A stretch of DNA of 64,000 nucleotides from Leptasterias polaris (taxonomy: Eukaryota > Echinodermata > Asteroidea > Forcipulatida > Asteriidae): NCBI GenBank assembly GCA_037783415.1, contig JAZGTN010000217.1, positions 310,001 through 374,000 of the forward strand, read 5' to 3'. The notes below the pieces were generated by a model. The model did not search any database. It saw nothing but the letters and a program-made list of their open reading frames with translations, and was not told where the DNA came from. Positions within the stretch are counted from its first letter, which is position 1, and the number at the start of each line of letters is the position of its first letter. Shown one piece after another: positions 1 through 12,065 of the stretch. The position numbers and the translations under genes were made by a program.

Positions 1-2830
1 AGGGTCATCCACTCTGTGTAATATCCATTAAGTTTTGGGATACCTTTCTGATGATATGTAGATAACAAAAATCCAATGTCTGGTTTGGGAGTTATGATTT
101 TTTTTCAAATACTAAGCTTTGATTTTATAAAAAATTGTAAAACATAATTTGATGATGTCATCATGACGTCACTTCATATTCCACAAGCCATGGTCGTTGT
201 CCAACAGTACAGCATGTTTCAACTCAATCAGCTGTTTAATTTAGTAGATACACGCCGCTTCAAAAAGTGCAGCTATAGGGCCTTACCACGTGACACACGA
301 TGACGTCATCATACTACGACTATACAAATATGTTGTCTGCATAAAGATCATCATATTTACCAGTTTTTAAGAGATTCTCATAAACTTTGCCACAGACATC
401 TAGTAAAAGTGTGTTTTGAACTGTTTTCAACTTTCCCCTAGAGGGCACTTTTTGGTTATGTGACATCATCGGTCCTATTTTTGTTAACCAGACACTTGCC
501 AGATCACATCATCGTTAAAAACAACTCAACAAAACTTGCCACTTTCAAATTAAAAGGCACTTCCCGTTTCGACCGGAAGTAGAGGTCATGTGAGGTCACG
601 CGCATGACAAAAAGTAAAGACTTATATGACCTTAGTATACTCCTGCACAGGGCAACTGCCGGCCTCTTAAGTGTGATTAATTAAAGAATTTCAAAGATTT
701 TAAAAAAATCTAAAAACCTTGTAATTCGACACCTGATGACGTCATCATGACATCATTGTTCGCGTGCCGTCTTCACATTAAGGTTCAAGTACATGCCAAG
801 TTTCAAGTTTGTACAACTAAACTTTTTGCGAAATCTGCAAGAGAAGGTTCAGAAGGAAGAAGACGAGGCGGAAAAAAACCCCTGAAAAACTTAACGATAA
901 CAATAGGTTTTCGGCTGATGTGCCGAACACCTTACAAAAAACTAGAGATTCAGTTTTTGTTAATAACAAAAACAAGGTGTTCGTGGAGAGTGATTGAATT
1001 AGAAGGTAATTACACTTTATCAATCCAATGCCTGGTTCAGGAGTTCTGAATTTTTCAAAAATTAAACATTAACTTCAGGTTTGGACCGGAAGTCAAGGTC
1101 AAATAGGGTCACATTTTGTGTAGCACGTGATTAGTTTATGAAGACCTTTTAGATGATGAATGGATTGTAAACATCCAATATGTGTTTCAGAAGTTATGAT
1201 TTTTTCAATTATAATGTTTCAACAGAGTCCTTTCTGATGACGTATAGATGATAAAAATCAAACATGTGGTTCAGGCTTAAGATTTTTTCAACATTAAATA
1301 TCAACTTCCGACTTTAACCGGAAGTCAAGGTCAAACGGGGTCACATAATGTGTAGCGCATGATTAGTTTATTTACGACCTTTCAGATGATGTATGAATTG
1401 TTAAAATCAAATGTGGTTCAGGAGTTATAAATTTTTCAAAGATTACATGGATTATCCTCTGGGTTTCAATATAAGTTGTAACACAGATCGATGCAAAATG
1501 TATTCCTACAAGTACCTACTTCTAAGAGAATACGTTTGAGAAACATAATTTAAAGTTTGAGTGGCCAGGGTAAGGTCGTTTACACGTTAATACACTATCG
1601 TGCGTCGTCATTGCGGGTCAACTGATAGGTGCATTTTATCGTCCTTTTTCGACCAGATGAAAAGGTCAAAATGTTGTCATCTTTGTGCAAAAATTTTGAG
1701 CAGGCTTAACGTTCTACAACCTGATACAAAAATTATGCTGAAATGATAAGTTGTTATTAAAATGTGAATAAAATAAGATATTTTGAATTTTTCAACTTCC
1801 AATTTGAACCGTAAGTAAGGCCAAATGTTGTAAAGGTTCTGCGTAGCGTTTGTCAAACTGTAAACGACTTATCCGATGATGTGTAGATTGTAACAAACCA
1901 AATTGTGGTTCGTGAGTTATGATTTTTACAAATATTAAACTTTGATTTATTGTAATTCGATACCCGATGACGTCATCATGACATCATTAGGTTTGTGTCG
2001 TCTTAATACTGAGATTCAACTATCTAATGAGTTTCAATGTTCAATTCAATTCCAATCTCGAGTTATTCCGTAGATAAGCCCCAAAACGATTTTATTAAGG
2101 AAAAACAACGAAGGCGAACTTCGACCCAGGGAAACGACCCGGAAGTTAAGGTCATACGATTTTGGCGTGAACTTTTCAAATGTTGCCCCAGTCTTGAACT
2201 ATCAGATGCCCAATTATGAACATCATAGCTTTCACATTCAATGAGATACAACAAAAAGCAAATTGTCATTTTTCAACTTTAAAAACCTTGTTATTCGACA
2301 CCTGATGACGTCATCATCACGTCATGACAGCTGTGCTGTCTTCACATTGAGGTTCAATTGTCTGATGAGTTTCACGGTTCAATTCAATTTCAATCTTGAT
2401 TTATGTTGCAGAGAAGAGTTCCGTGGAAGAAGGGGAGGAAAAGCAAATTAGACTTTCAGTTTGTGAAGAGTGATAAAATGAACAGGTAACGACATTATAC
2501 ACTGTACCTATCAATTCAATGCCTGGTTCAGGAGTTATAAAGAATTTTTTCAAAAGTTAAACACAACTTCAGGTTTTGACCGGATCAATGTCAAATAGGG
2601 TCACATTTTGTGTAGCGCGTGATTAGTTTATGACGACCTTTAGGATGATGTATAGATTGAAAAAATCCAATGTATTGTTCAGAAGTTATGATTTTTCATA
2701 TTTAAATGTCATCTTCCTGTTTGAACCGGAAGTCAAGGTCAAAAGGGGTCAATTTTTGTGTAGCGTTTGTCGAACTTTAAATTACCTATCCTGCGGGACT
2801 ATTCTGCTGTTCAACTGTTTAGATTATTTT
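1..2830. repeat. Composite diverged repeat block with CRE-type palindromes
   Basis: No gene is visible here. The stretch is built of diverged units about 130-150 bp long. Each unit has a GGAAGTCAAGGTCA segment, then a GTGTAGCGCGTGATTAG-like stretch, then GATGATGTATAGATTG, then a GTTATGATTTTTTCAAA end. Interspersed palindromes of the form GATGACGTCATCATGACGTC lie near 150, 300, 734, 1965 and 2302. The same sequence resumes after the gypsy element, so the gypsy inserted into this block. Short ORFs here are chance openings. Confidence 0.7.
901..934. repeat. Single hairpin of the type later arrayed at 13.1 kb
   Basis: This is an imperfect stem: AGGTTTTCGGC pairs with GCCGAACACCT after a short loop, preceded by TAACAAT. 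It is the isolated relative of the five-hairpin array at 13116-13355 and lies at the equivalent place in the composite repeat. Confidence 0.5.
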
Positions 2831-2904
2831 GCTGATCAACAGTGTAGATTGCTCTTAGACATTATTATTCTTGTAAAATTTAAGTACGGCAGTGGTGTAA
2901 ACCG

Positions 2905-3345
2905 AGCCAGTGGTGTATATCGAGGCATTGAGACGTCGAGAGCCGTTCGGAAAGAGTGTATTCCTTGCCGTGTGCCAGTGGTGTTTACCGAGGCAGTGTG
3001 ACGCTGAGAGCCGCCTGGAGAACTGTCCGTAGAGCCGCCTTGGAGAGAGTATTCCTTGCCGTGTGCCAGTGGTGATTACCGAGGCATTGTGACGCTGAGA
3101 GCCGCCCGGAGAACTGTCTGTAAAGCCGCCCGGAGAGAGCAATTCCTTGCCGTGTGTGCCAGTGGTGTTTACCGAGGCATTGTGACGCTGAGAGCCGCCC
3201 GTAGAACTGTCCGTAGAGCCGCCCAGAGAGTGTATTCCTTGCCGTGTGCCAGTGGTGTTTACCGAGGCATTGTGACGCTGAGAGCTGCCCGGAGAACCAT
3301 TCGGAGAACCATTCGGAGAGCCGCTCGGAGAGTCGCTGAACCGCT
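2905..3345 (+). repeat. Minisatellite, about 5 copies of an ~85-90 bp unit, in gypsy leader
   Basis: The unit starts GTGCCAGTGGTGTTTACCG, continues with AGGCATTGTGACGCTGAGAG and GCCGCCCGGAGAACTGTCC, and ends with GTGTATTCCTTGCC. Copies begin near 2905, 2979, 3061, 3149 and 3246. The sequence is GC- and CpG-rich, unlike the AT-rich flanks. It precedes the gag start at 3494 and so lies in the untranslated leader. The ORFs that run through it on both strands are by-products of the repeat. Confidence 0.8.
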
Positions 3346-3493
3346 GTAGGGAGCCGCCCGAAGTGCCTTGGTGAGCCGATCGGAGACAACCTCTGCACCC
3401 GTGAAACTTGTCAACTCGCTGTCCGTAACTTCAACAATAACGCAACTTTTTCGGTGAGCTCGAGCCGCCCGGAGTGGTTGGACCGGCCGGAAA

Positions 3494-5163
3494 ATGGCCC
3501 AAACTAATGATTCCAATGGGTCAAGAAGCAGAGAACCTCTGCAGTCCTCCTTTACACAGTTACAGCAGCATCTAGAAGAAAGGTACACGGAGATAACCCG
3601 AGAGATTGAAATGATTTCTCAAAGCATTCGGGAACGATCCATTAGTTGGTCGAATAAGAAAGAAAGGGAAGGACGAAAAACAAATGTGGCCAAGCCAAGT
3701 GGTGATTATGGTGCCCACATTGAAACGGGATACTCCCCACTGCGTGCTGATAGCAGCAGGACAGAATCGGCAAGCCCGTGGCTGCTAAACGGAGTTGCTG
3801 ACACAAGATTGGAAGGGGAAGGAACTCCAAAAGTTTCAACAGCAGGAGAAATGGACTCGAGAGAGAGGCTAGAAGAGGCATGCCCTCGGTGCCCTGATGA
3901 AGTGAAGAAAGAATTGGACTATGAAGGAGTAGTGTCAGGGCCTGTAGACCAATTTATCACCATACCGGACACAGTGGAAGGACTTCGCAGGTACAAAATT
4001 ACTCTTGAACCACCTGAGAGGACATCCACTCGCAGAGAGTTTATTACTGAGCCGGTAGAGAAGATCCGAAGCCAGGAGAAGTATGACGAGAGAGCAGTAA
4101 AGCGGAATAGAGGAGTAGGGGAGAATAAACCCAGCAGCCAAGAAAGAGAGACGGCCACACCGTTGAACCAAGTGGTCGAAACACCCAGTGAGAAAAACCA
4201 ACGGTCTTCTCAAACAAACCTTAGCGTTGATTGTGAGGTAAAATCCCCACAAGATGTAAACGTGGATCTAACACAGAAATTACAAGAAGTAAAGATAAAC
4301 GCCACAACGAGGAAGGAGAAACCTAAGGATAGACCAGTAATAAAACCCGATCGATATGACGGGAAGACATCGTGGTCTTCATATATGAAGCATTTTGAAC
4401 TTTGTGCTGAGCTCAATGGGTGGAACAGCGTGGACAAATTTCAGTTTTTGGCTGTACTATTAGCTGGCCCAGCACAGCAAGTGTTGAGCACCATGCCGAA
4501 AGAGGCGACAGGAGACTATACAAAGCTTTGAAAGCTTTACAGGCGCGTGTCGACCCAAAGGAGAAACAAGAACTCTACAGAGCACAACTTCGAAACCGGC
4601 GACAAGCACCTTCGGAAAACCTTGTTGAGATGGCAGAGGAAATAAGACGACTTGTAGACAAAGTATATGTGGATCTACCCGCTGAAAGTAGGGACCGCAT
4701 GGGAAGGGATAATTTCTTGGACGCATTGGCCGAAGGAGATATTCGGATCAGAGTTATCCAAATGAGAACTGCAACGCTCGACGGAGCCATAGCAGCAGCA
4801 GTCGAGCTCGAAACACTTCAAAAGGCAGAGAAAGAGCGTCGGTGCGGAGACTTAAAGAAAGTCAATGTGAGGCAGATTTCCACAGGGGGGACGGCTGAAG
4901 GGAACCCGATTTCAGAACAGGCAGGGTTACAAAATCAAATGATTAAAATTACGGAACAACTGGGTGAACTTCAAAAGCAAATCAACCGGCAGAGGCCAGG
5001 TGGGAACCGGGGGCCAAATGACAGAGGGCCGAGGTGCTATCAATGCAAAGAACTCAGCCACATAAAGCCGAACTGTCCTTTATTTAGGAAGAAAGAGGAC
5101 AGCCAACCTGCCCCTTTGCATGTCACGCAGCCCCAGCGAAATAATAAACCGGAAAACTGTTAG
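3494..5163 (+). pseudogene. Gypsy gag, frameshifted
   Basis: Gag forms the capsid and binds the element's RNA. The first part (3494-4531, 345 codons) is a long charged N-terminal region ending in the capsid start (WSSYMKHFELCAELNG near 4375). It stops at 4529-4531, and the match continues in another frame from about 4515 (ALQARVDPKEKQELY) to the stop at 5161-5163. A CCHC zinc knuckle, C-X2-C-X4-H-X4-C, lies at 5035-5076 (CYQCKELSHIKPNC). The usual glycine after the second cysteine is missing. The start at 3494 is the first ATG after the leader. The 1-nt break makes this copy a pseudogene unless it reflects programmed frameshifting, which I cannot tell. Confidence 0.8.
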
Positions 5164-5279
5164 AAGCTGGGCCTGAAGGCCGAGACTCGGCTAAAGAACA
5201 TAGGTCTAATGGCAGTCTACGCAGTGAGAAAATAAAAGCCGTTGGCGAGGGCTTATACCTCGATGCGTCCTTAAATGGA

Positions 5280-5710
5280 GTGGACGCTGTTGTTCTACTT
5301 GATACGGGGGCATCAGTTTCAATAGTATCCGAGAGAGTCATCAAGAAATGGTCACGGGAACAACAAGGCGACATAGTAAGCTCTGATGTTAAAGTAAAGG
5401 TTGCAAACGACATGAGCTTGCCAGTTAGTGGAGCAGTGACTGTGGAACTGACATTAGGTGGACATCAGATTGTTCATAAGTTCATCATCGCTGACATTAC
5501 CAATGATGTTCTCTTGGGGTTAGATTTTCTGCGAACAGAAAACTGCTTGATCGACATTTCCAGTAAGAGTCTACATTGGAAAGGAATAGAAGTGCCTCTT
5601 AGAGATACTCCGGATCGACAGCAGAGATGTCGTGTGACTGTGTGTCAGACAGTATTAGTGCCGGCGCTGATGGAAGTGATTATAACCGGACAGCTCAACG
5701 GAGAGCATCT
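5280..5710 (+). pseudogene. Gypsy aspartic protease remnant
   Basis: The retropepsin active-site motif LLDTGASVS is encoded at about 5295-5321, and the second conserved block LLGLDFL near 5513-5533. The protease normally cuts gag-pol into mature proteins. About 40 residues past that block the linker towards reverse transcriptase is abruptly joined to a late part of the polymerase palm, so the protease survives but what should follow is deleted. It is read in a different frame from the polymerase remnant. Confidence 0.8.
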
Positions 5711-6700
5711 GGGTACTGGCAGGTACCCATGGCCGAGGGACCCATGGCCGAGGGACCCATGGCCGAGGGATTGTACCAGTTCGAGGTGATGCCATTCGGG
5801 CTGTGTAACGCCCCCTCCACCTTTGAACGCCTTATGGAGAATGTGCTTCGAGGCCTTCAGTGGCAGATATGCTTGGTATACCTGGATGATGTTGTGTTCA
5901 GCCGCACTTTTGAAGAGCACGTGGAACGGCTACAATTTTTGACAGGATTAAGGAGGCAAGGCTTAAGTTAAAGCCAAAGAAGTGTAACTTGTTCCAGCAG
6001 CAGGTGAACTACCTGGGACACGTAGTCTCGAACAAGGGAGTACACACGTATCCAGAGAAAATTCAAAAAGTAAATGAATAGCCAGTTCCAGTGAGTGTGC
6101 ATGAAGTCCGCAGTTTCCTTGGACTTGCCTCGTATTACCGCCGTTTTGTCCCTGCTTTTGCAGAACTGGCAAGCCCCCTTCATAAATTGACGGAGAAGGG
6201 CCGAGAGTTCAATTGGTCCAGTGAGTGTCAGGAAGCATTTGACCATCTGAGACAACGACTTGTTACGTCCCCAATCCTAGCTTACCCAACGGCTACCAGC
6301 TCCTTCATTCTGGATACGGATGCCAGTGACTTTGGTATAGGAGCCGTGTTATCGCAAAGTGACGATAATGGAGTTGAAAGAGTAATAGCGTATGCTAGCC
6401 GTTCCCTCAGTAAGAGTGAAAGGAATTATTGTGTGACTAGGAAAGAGCTGTTAGCGCTTGTACATCATGTCAAACACTTCCGCCCTTACCTGTATGGACG
6501 CCAGTTCAAAATCAGAACAGACCACAGAGCATTAAAATGGCTTTTTGGTTTCAAGAACCCCCGAGGGACAAACAGCCCGATGGCTTCAAGTTTTGGCCGA
6601 GTATGACTTCGTAATAGAGCACAGACCCGGACGCAGGCATGGAAATGCCGATGCTATGTCGAGAATGCCTTGCCAGCAGTGTAAACGTACCCCAGAGGAC
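5711..6700 (+). pseudogene. Gypsy reverse transcriptase (5'-deleted) and RNase H remnant
   Basis: The fingers and first half of the palm are missing, including the first catalytic aspartate region. What remains starts at SGYWQV (about 5707), then MPFGLCNAPSTFERLM and the catalytic YLDD box at 5879-5890, then the thumb and connection. Frames change near 5950 and a TAG interrupts at 6079-6081. The RNase H domain follows at about 6290-6540, with DTDASDFGIGAVLSQ, the KELLAL glutamate and TDHRALKW. Another frame change near 6556 leads to the HRPGRRHGNADAMSR end. With the deletion and breaks the polymerase cannot work. Confidence 0.85.
5726..5770 (+). repeat. Perfect 15-bp triplication at the RT deletion
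   Basis: CCCATGGCCGAGGGA occurs three times in perfect tandem (5726-5740, 5741-5755, 5756-5770). It sits where the reverse transcriptase lacks the segment between SGYWQV and GLYQFEV. Being a multiple of three it keeps the local frame open. Confidence 0.95.
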
Positions 6701-6813
6701 TGGGAGGGGCAGCCGATGCCAACACTGCAGCCGACAAGCAAGACGAACGACCATCGACAGGATTTGTCCAGATCAAATCTGCGCCCGAGTGCATTGCGAA
6801 GCAGGAACGCGAG

Positions 6814-8475
6814 TTGGACCATTGTAATACATTGACAAATCAGACCAACCATCAGAAAGGTCAGGGCAGTAGACAGGAAGACCCAGTAGTTGCAACTGAG
6901 CAGAATTGGTTGGGATTTTCGTATTCTACTCTTCTACAGAGACAGACAGAGGATCCTGTTTTGAGCAGAGTAATGAATTGGATTGAATCCGGAGGTCCAA
7001 GACCGCCATGGTCAGAGGTGTCGGCAGAGAATGCCCGATGTAAAGCCTTGTGGGGAGCTTGGGACCAGCTCAGCATTCAGAATGGGATTATGTGTAAAAG
7101 GTGGGAGGATGACTCTGGAGGAGAAATCCGCTACCTCGTGGTTATACCCAACAAGATGCAAATGGACATTCTAAGGCAACTACACGACTCACCTACTGGG
7201 GGACAGGTGAAGGCCCGCTTCTACTGGTGGAGGATGCTTGACAGTGTCAAGGACTGGTGCCGGAGATGTTTGGAATGCTCCAAGCAGAAGATGCCCCAGA
7301 AAAGAATGAGAGCTCCATTGAAGCAGCAGATCTCTGGTGTGCCACTTGAGAGGATTGCAATCGACATTACCGGCCCCTTTCCGGAGACCGATGATGGCAA
7401 TCGCTACATAGTAGTGGTTTCAGACTACTTCAGTAAGTGGACAGAGGCCTATCCAGTACCAAACATCGAGTCCAAAACCATAGCTCGAGTGCTGGTGGAC
7501 GAGTTTATCAGTAGATTCGGCATGCCCCGTCAAATACACAGCAACCAGGGTCGACAATTCGAAAGCAACTTATTTCAGGACTTATGTGAGCTTCTAGGTA
7601 TAGATAAAACCCGGACAACGGCTTATCACCCCCAGAGTGACGGCCAGGTGGAACGGTTCAATAGAACGTTGATTGCTATGCTGGCTTCGTATGTCTCGAC
7701 CAACCAGAGAGATTGGGACAAGTATGTGCAATCTGTATTAATGGCTTACCGTGCTTCACCCCATGAAAGCACGGGTATCACTCCAAATAAATTGATGTTT
7801 GCGAGAGAGGTGGATCTTCCAATAGATGTGATGTGTGGTCTACCCCGTGACAAACACACTGATGTTTCCAGCTACGTAAGTGATTTGAAACAGAGACTGG
7901 AATCTGCTCATGAGTTAGCCCGCATGCAACTCAAGAAGTCTGCTTGTTACCAAAGTCGGCAGTACAACCTCAAAGCAGAAAAGGCGAAGTTTAGTATTGG
8001 CAGTGCGGTGATGGTGAGAATTGGGACTAAGAAAGTGGGTTTGTCTCCAAAACTTCAGCCGAAATGGGATGGTCCTTATATCGTCACCCATGGGTTGAGT
8101 GATGTTGTTGTCAGAGTACAAAGGGGGCCAAGACACAAACCAAAAATACTGCATGTGAATCGATTGAAGCCGTATAATGGGGAGGTGGACAAGACGTGGC
8201 TCTCACCTCAATTGGGGGACAGTGCCAGTCAGCAGGAGGCCACAGAGCATCAACATCACAGTGAGGAACCAGTGCCGTTGAGTCCGCCGATTGCTGAAGT
8301 ATGCCAAGACGCTGGAGGAGTGTCCGAGCCCCTAAGCAATCAAGACGATGTAGAACACCACAACCATGGTGATGACACAGGAACAATAGCTAGTCAGGAC
8401 CATGTACAGAGCAGACGGAAACGAAAGCCTCCAGACCGTTTTGGAGAATGGTGTGCCAATATAATGCGAAATTAG
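6814..8475 (+). pseudogene. Gypsy integrase with catalytic-site lesions
   Basis: This 553-codon open frame holds integrase, which would join the element's DNA to the host chromosome. In order it has a zinc-binding region (HDSPTGG at 7182, CRRCLEC at 7258), a catalytic core (IAIDITGPF near 7355; HPQSDGQVERFNRTL near 7627), and a GPY/F module (KWDGPYIV near 8062), with a charged tail. Two lesions are visible. The second catalytic acidic position reads HSNQGRQF (7537-7560), Asn where family members have Asp. The segment between the zinc-region His and the RFYWW block is too short and lacks the second His. The frame is otherwise open, but upstream pol is out of frame near 6815. Confidence 0.85.
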
Positions 8476-8494
8476 CGCATTGACCCGCTTTTTA

Positions 8495-8513
8495 TTGTCT
8501 TGTTTCTTTTCAG
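8495..8513 (+). promoter_or_regulatory. Splice acceptor before the zinc-finger ORF
   Basis: A pyrimidine-rich tract ending in TTTCTTTTCAG precedes AAGTACCCAG. Splicing here leaves two bases before the codon for Val in VPRTDS, so the upstream exon must donate one base of a codon. A GTGAGC donor-like site lies at 3454-3459, 5' of the gag ATG, but it would not by itself supply a start codon. Confidence 0.55.
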
Positions 8514-9166
8514 AAGTACCCAGAACGGACAGTAGAAAAAGCCGGGAACGGGAGCGAAGTCGATCTCCACGGAAACACAAATGTGTCGACTGCCAGAGGG
8601 TGTTCTCTTCCTCCGCCACCCTTCACCGCCATGTAGAGGAACAACACATGAAGAGTAGGGACAGGTATACATGCCCTTACTGCCCCGTGCGATTTACCAG
8701 GAAACACGACCTGGACAGACATTGGCAACACACTCACAAGGACCGAGTTGAGACAGCCGACAGGGCTGAGGAAGTGCCTAAAACACCCGGCCGAGACATG
8801 AATGTGCTCAGCATTCATGCCAACAGTCCAGTGGCCCCACCACCAGTGTTTTTAGACCTAAGACCCCCTCTTCCTCATCGTGATGTTGCACCGCCTTCAA
8901 CACTGGCGAGACCCCCACTGGAGTTAGTTGCCCTCCCTATACCATCGGATCGACCCCAATCCTCGGCAGTGGAGCCACCAATTATCAGAAGAGTTGTGGT
9001 AACGCCTGAGAACAGCGGTACAGGTACCCGGGAGCAATGGCCTTCTCGACATGATGTAGGAATACAAACGTCTCGCCGAGTCATGGAGGAACGCACCGTC
9101 AAGGAACTTATGGACGGCAACACAGTTGTTTCACGTACAGTAACCGAAAAGTTTAAGTATGACTAG
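8514..9166 (+). CDS. Extra gypsy ORF with two C2H2 zinc fingers, probably spliced
   Basis: This frame is open from 8480 to the TAG at 9164-9166, right after the integrase stop at 8475. It has no ATG at its head: the first in-frame ATG (8649) falls after the first finger. A strong splice acceptor (TTGTCTTGTTTCTTTTCAG) ends at 8513, so the ORF is likely expressed from a spliced subgenomic RNA, as env is in retroviruses. The product starts with a basic Arg/Ser stretch (SRKSRERERSRSPRKHK). Two fingers follow: C-X2-C-X12-H-X4-H (HKCVDCQRVF...HRHVEEQH) and C-X2-C-X12-H-X4-H (YTCPYCPVRF...RHWQHTH). Then comes a proline-rich region and a charged tail. There is no signal peptide or membrane segment, so it is not an envelope protein. 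Function unknown; nucleic-acid binding is inferred from the fingers. It is intact although gag and pol are broken. Confidence 0.7.
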
Positions 9167-9414
9167 TTAATTCAGACGGAGAAAGCAAAAGTCAATAAGC
9201 TATTTTTTGTTTTAAAGTAAAAAGAAAGAATTAGTTTTCCCTAAAGAAGTTCGTTTGTTTTAAAGTTCCTGTTTTCATTGTAAAGCATAGGGCAATTTCC
9301 ATTGTATAAAGTTTGGAAACGTGTTTTGTTTAAGCCTAAAAGTTTTTGTTGTGCTAAAGTTTGTGAAAAGAAAGTTCAAGTTGTTTAAATGATGTGAGGA
9401 CACATCACCTTCTT

Positions 9415-9428
9415 AAAGGAGGGGGTGA
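9415..9428 (+). other. Polypurine tract of the gypsy element
   Basis: AAAGGAGGGGGTGA lies directly before the 3' LTR start and would prime plus-strand DNA synthesis. Confidence 0.75.
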
Positions 9429-9821
9429 TGTAGCGAAACCCTCGTGTGGTGGCGCTGTTACTGATCTGGTTCTGGCATCCGGCCAGGATGTGTGCGTGAG
9501 CTTTCCCGCGCTTAGAGTGTGCAGCGCGGAGTTGTTGTTTGGTCGCCATCGAGGCAACCTCGTGGTTTTAACGAGAGCAAGCAGGGCAGCGAACGGATTC
9601 ACCGTGAACCAGGTCAGTAACAGCGTAGAACACAAGTAATCAAATACATAATTAAGAAGGAAAGAAAGTGAATCAGGGCAGAATAAAGAAAGCAGCCAGA
9701 AGAAATAAGAATTGCAGTTGATTGTTTACAGTGTAATTCATTTTATGTCCAGTGAACAGCAGAAATATACAGTTGTAACCCCCCGTAAAATAAGTCCTAG
9801 ACCGCTCGACAAAACGTTACA
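9429..9821 (+). repeat. Gypsy 3' LTR
   Basis: The LTR starts TGTAGCG after the polypurine tract and ends CGTTACA, giving a 7-bp near-perfect terminal inverted repeat. A start three bases earlier (TGATG) is also possible. The length is about 393 bp. An AATAAA lies near 9684. No second copy is visible on the 5' side. Confidence 0.75.
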
Positions 9822-12060
9822 ATATGAATAAGATAAGACAATATGAAATTTTCAACTTCCGTTATTAACCGGAAGTTAAAATATTGTACGGATTCTGTGA
9901 AGCGTTTGTCAAACTTTTAACGACCTATTCGATGATGTGTAGATTGTCAAAATCCGAATTATGGTTTTTGAGTTATGATTTTTACAAATATTAAACTTTG
10001 ATTTAATTTAATTCGATGCCCGATGACGTCATCATGACGTAATTAAGTATGTGTTGTCTTGATACTGAGGTTCAACTATCTGTTGAGTTTCAACATTCAA
10101 TTCAATCTCAATCTTGAGTTATTCCGTAGATAAGCTCGAAAGTTGTTTTTTAAGGAATAAAACGAAGGCAAACTTTGACCTAGGGTAACGACCCGAAGTA
10201 AAGGTCGTACGATTTTGGCGTTAACTTTTCAAATGTTGCCCCAGTCTTGGTCTATCAGATGCCAACCTAAGCACATCATAGCTTTCATATTCGTTGAGAT
10301 ACAGCAAAAAGCAAATGGTCATTTTTCAACTTTAAAAACCTTGTAATTCGACACCTGATGACGTCATCATGACGTAATGACAACTGTGCCGTCTTCATAT
10401 TGAGGTTCATTTATCTGATGAGTTTCAAGGCTCAATTCAGTTTCAATATTGAGTTATGCTGTAGAGAAGAGTTGCCCGGAAGAAGGAGAAGAAAAAACTA
10501 GCCTTTCAGTTTTTGTCATAGTGACAAAAACAAGGTGTTCGTGGTGAGTGAAAAATTAAACATGAACTTCCGGTTTTAGACGGAAGTCAAGGTCAAACGG
10601 GGACACATATTGTGTAGCACGTGATCAGTCTTTAAAACCTTTCAGTTAATGTATAGATTTAAAAAATCCAATGTGTGGTTCAGATGTTTTTCAAACGTAA
10701 AGTTTAAACTTCCGGTTTGAACCGGCAGAAAATGTCAAACGAGGTCATAAGTTAGAGAGTGAGTAATATTTAGACAGCCTTATCTGACGGCGTACAGTTT
10801 ATAAACAACCAATGTCTGGTTCAGGTGTTATGATTTTTTCAAATATTTAATTTTATCTTCCTGTTTAACCGGAAGTCAAGGTTCAATAGGTCAATTTTGT
10901 GTGAAACGTTTTTAAAGTTTTGTTTACATACCTTCCCCATGATGTATAAATTTGAAAAAGTCAATTGTTTGTTTCAGAAGTTATTATTTTTGAAAATTAA
11001 AATTTTTAATTTCGGTTTAAACAAGAAGCCAAGGTCAAACTAGTCTCATTTTGTGTAGAGCCTGTTCAGTTCATTAAAACCTTTCAGCTGATGTATGACT
11101 TGTAAAAATCCAATATTTATGCCAGTTCAAGAGTAACAGTTTGTTTTAAATATTAGATTATATGAGGGTTTGCAATAATTTCTTGTAACATCAATGCCAA
11201 CGTATTCCTACATTTAGTTTTGGTGCGAGACGTTGTTGTTCATTATCACTCAACTATCTCGATTCTCCGCTCGGCACTCAACGCTGTTTAACTAAAAACA
11301 GTGAGAATTCCAAACAGCGCCCTCTTTCGTTTGCGTTGTCGATCTAATTTGGGGAAAACGTGTGGGTCAACAGGTGCGCTTAACGTCCTTTTTCGACCAG
11401 ATGTAAAGGTTAAAATGATGTTATCTCTGTGCAAAAGTTTAAGCGGGATAACGTTCTACAACCTGATACAAAATTTATGCTGAAATGATCAGTAGTTGCA
11501 TGGAGGAAGGAATTTTTCCTCTATGGTAGTTGTAAAGATATGAATACGATAAGATATTTTGAAAGTTTCAACTTCCAATTTGAATCGGAAGTTTGATTCA
11601 ATTGTTATTAGGTGCAGTGTAGAACTTTTGATTACCTATCCGATGGTGTGTAGATTGTCAAAATCCGAACTATGGTTCATAAGTTATGAATTTTTACAAA
11701 TAATAAACTTTGATTTATTATAATTCAATGCCCGATGACGTCATCATGACGTCATTAGGTTTGTGTTGTCTTGATACTAAGTTTCAACTATCTGCTGAGT
11801 TTCAATGTTCAATTCAATCTCAATCTTGAGTTATTGCGTAGATAAGCTCGAAAGTTGTTTTTTGAAGGAAAAAAAACGAAGGCGAACTTCGACCCAGGGT
11901 AACGACCCGGAAGTTAAGGTCGTACAATTTTGGCGTTAACATTTCAAATGTTGCCCTAGTCTTGGTGCCAAACTTTGAACATCATAGCTTTTATATTCGT
12001 TGAGATACAGCAAAAAGCAAACGGTCATTTTTCAACTTTAAAAACCTTGTAATTCGACAC
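9822..12060. repeat. Composite repeat block, right of gypsy
   Basis: This is the same repeat as 1-2830, with CRE-type palindromes near 10020, 10356 and 11735. It also forms a larger period of about 1.7 kb: the segment beginning TTCAACTTCC near 9850 recurs near 11570, and 1700-2250 matches 11395-11990. No coding region is supportable. Confidence 0.7.
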
Positions 12061-12065
12061 CTGAT

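Larger units (their letters stand above)
2830..9821 (+). mobile_element. Degenerate Ty3/gypsy LTR retrotransposon without a 5' LTR
   Basis: The order gag, protease, reverse transcriptase, RNase H, integrase with GPY/F end, extra ORF, polypurine tract and 3' LTR is that of Ty3/gypsy (Metaviridae-type) elements. I see no 5' LTR near 2830-3490. The left end is instead a minisatellite-bearing leader whose exact boundary I cannot fix. Gag and pol carry several frameshifts, a stop and an internal deletion, so the copy cannot move by itself. The right edge is clear because composite repeat resumes at 9822. Active relatives copy by reverse transcription in cytoplasmic particles; this one is a fossil. 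Confidence 0.85.
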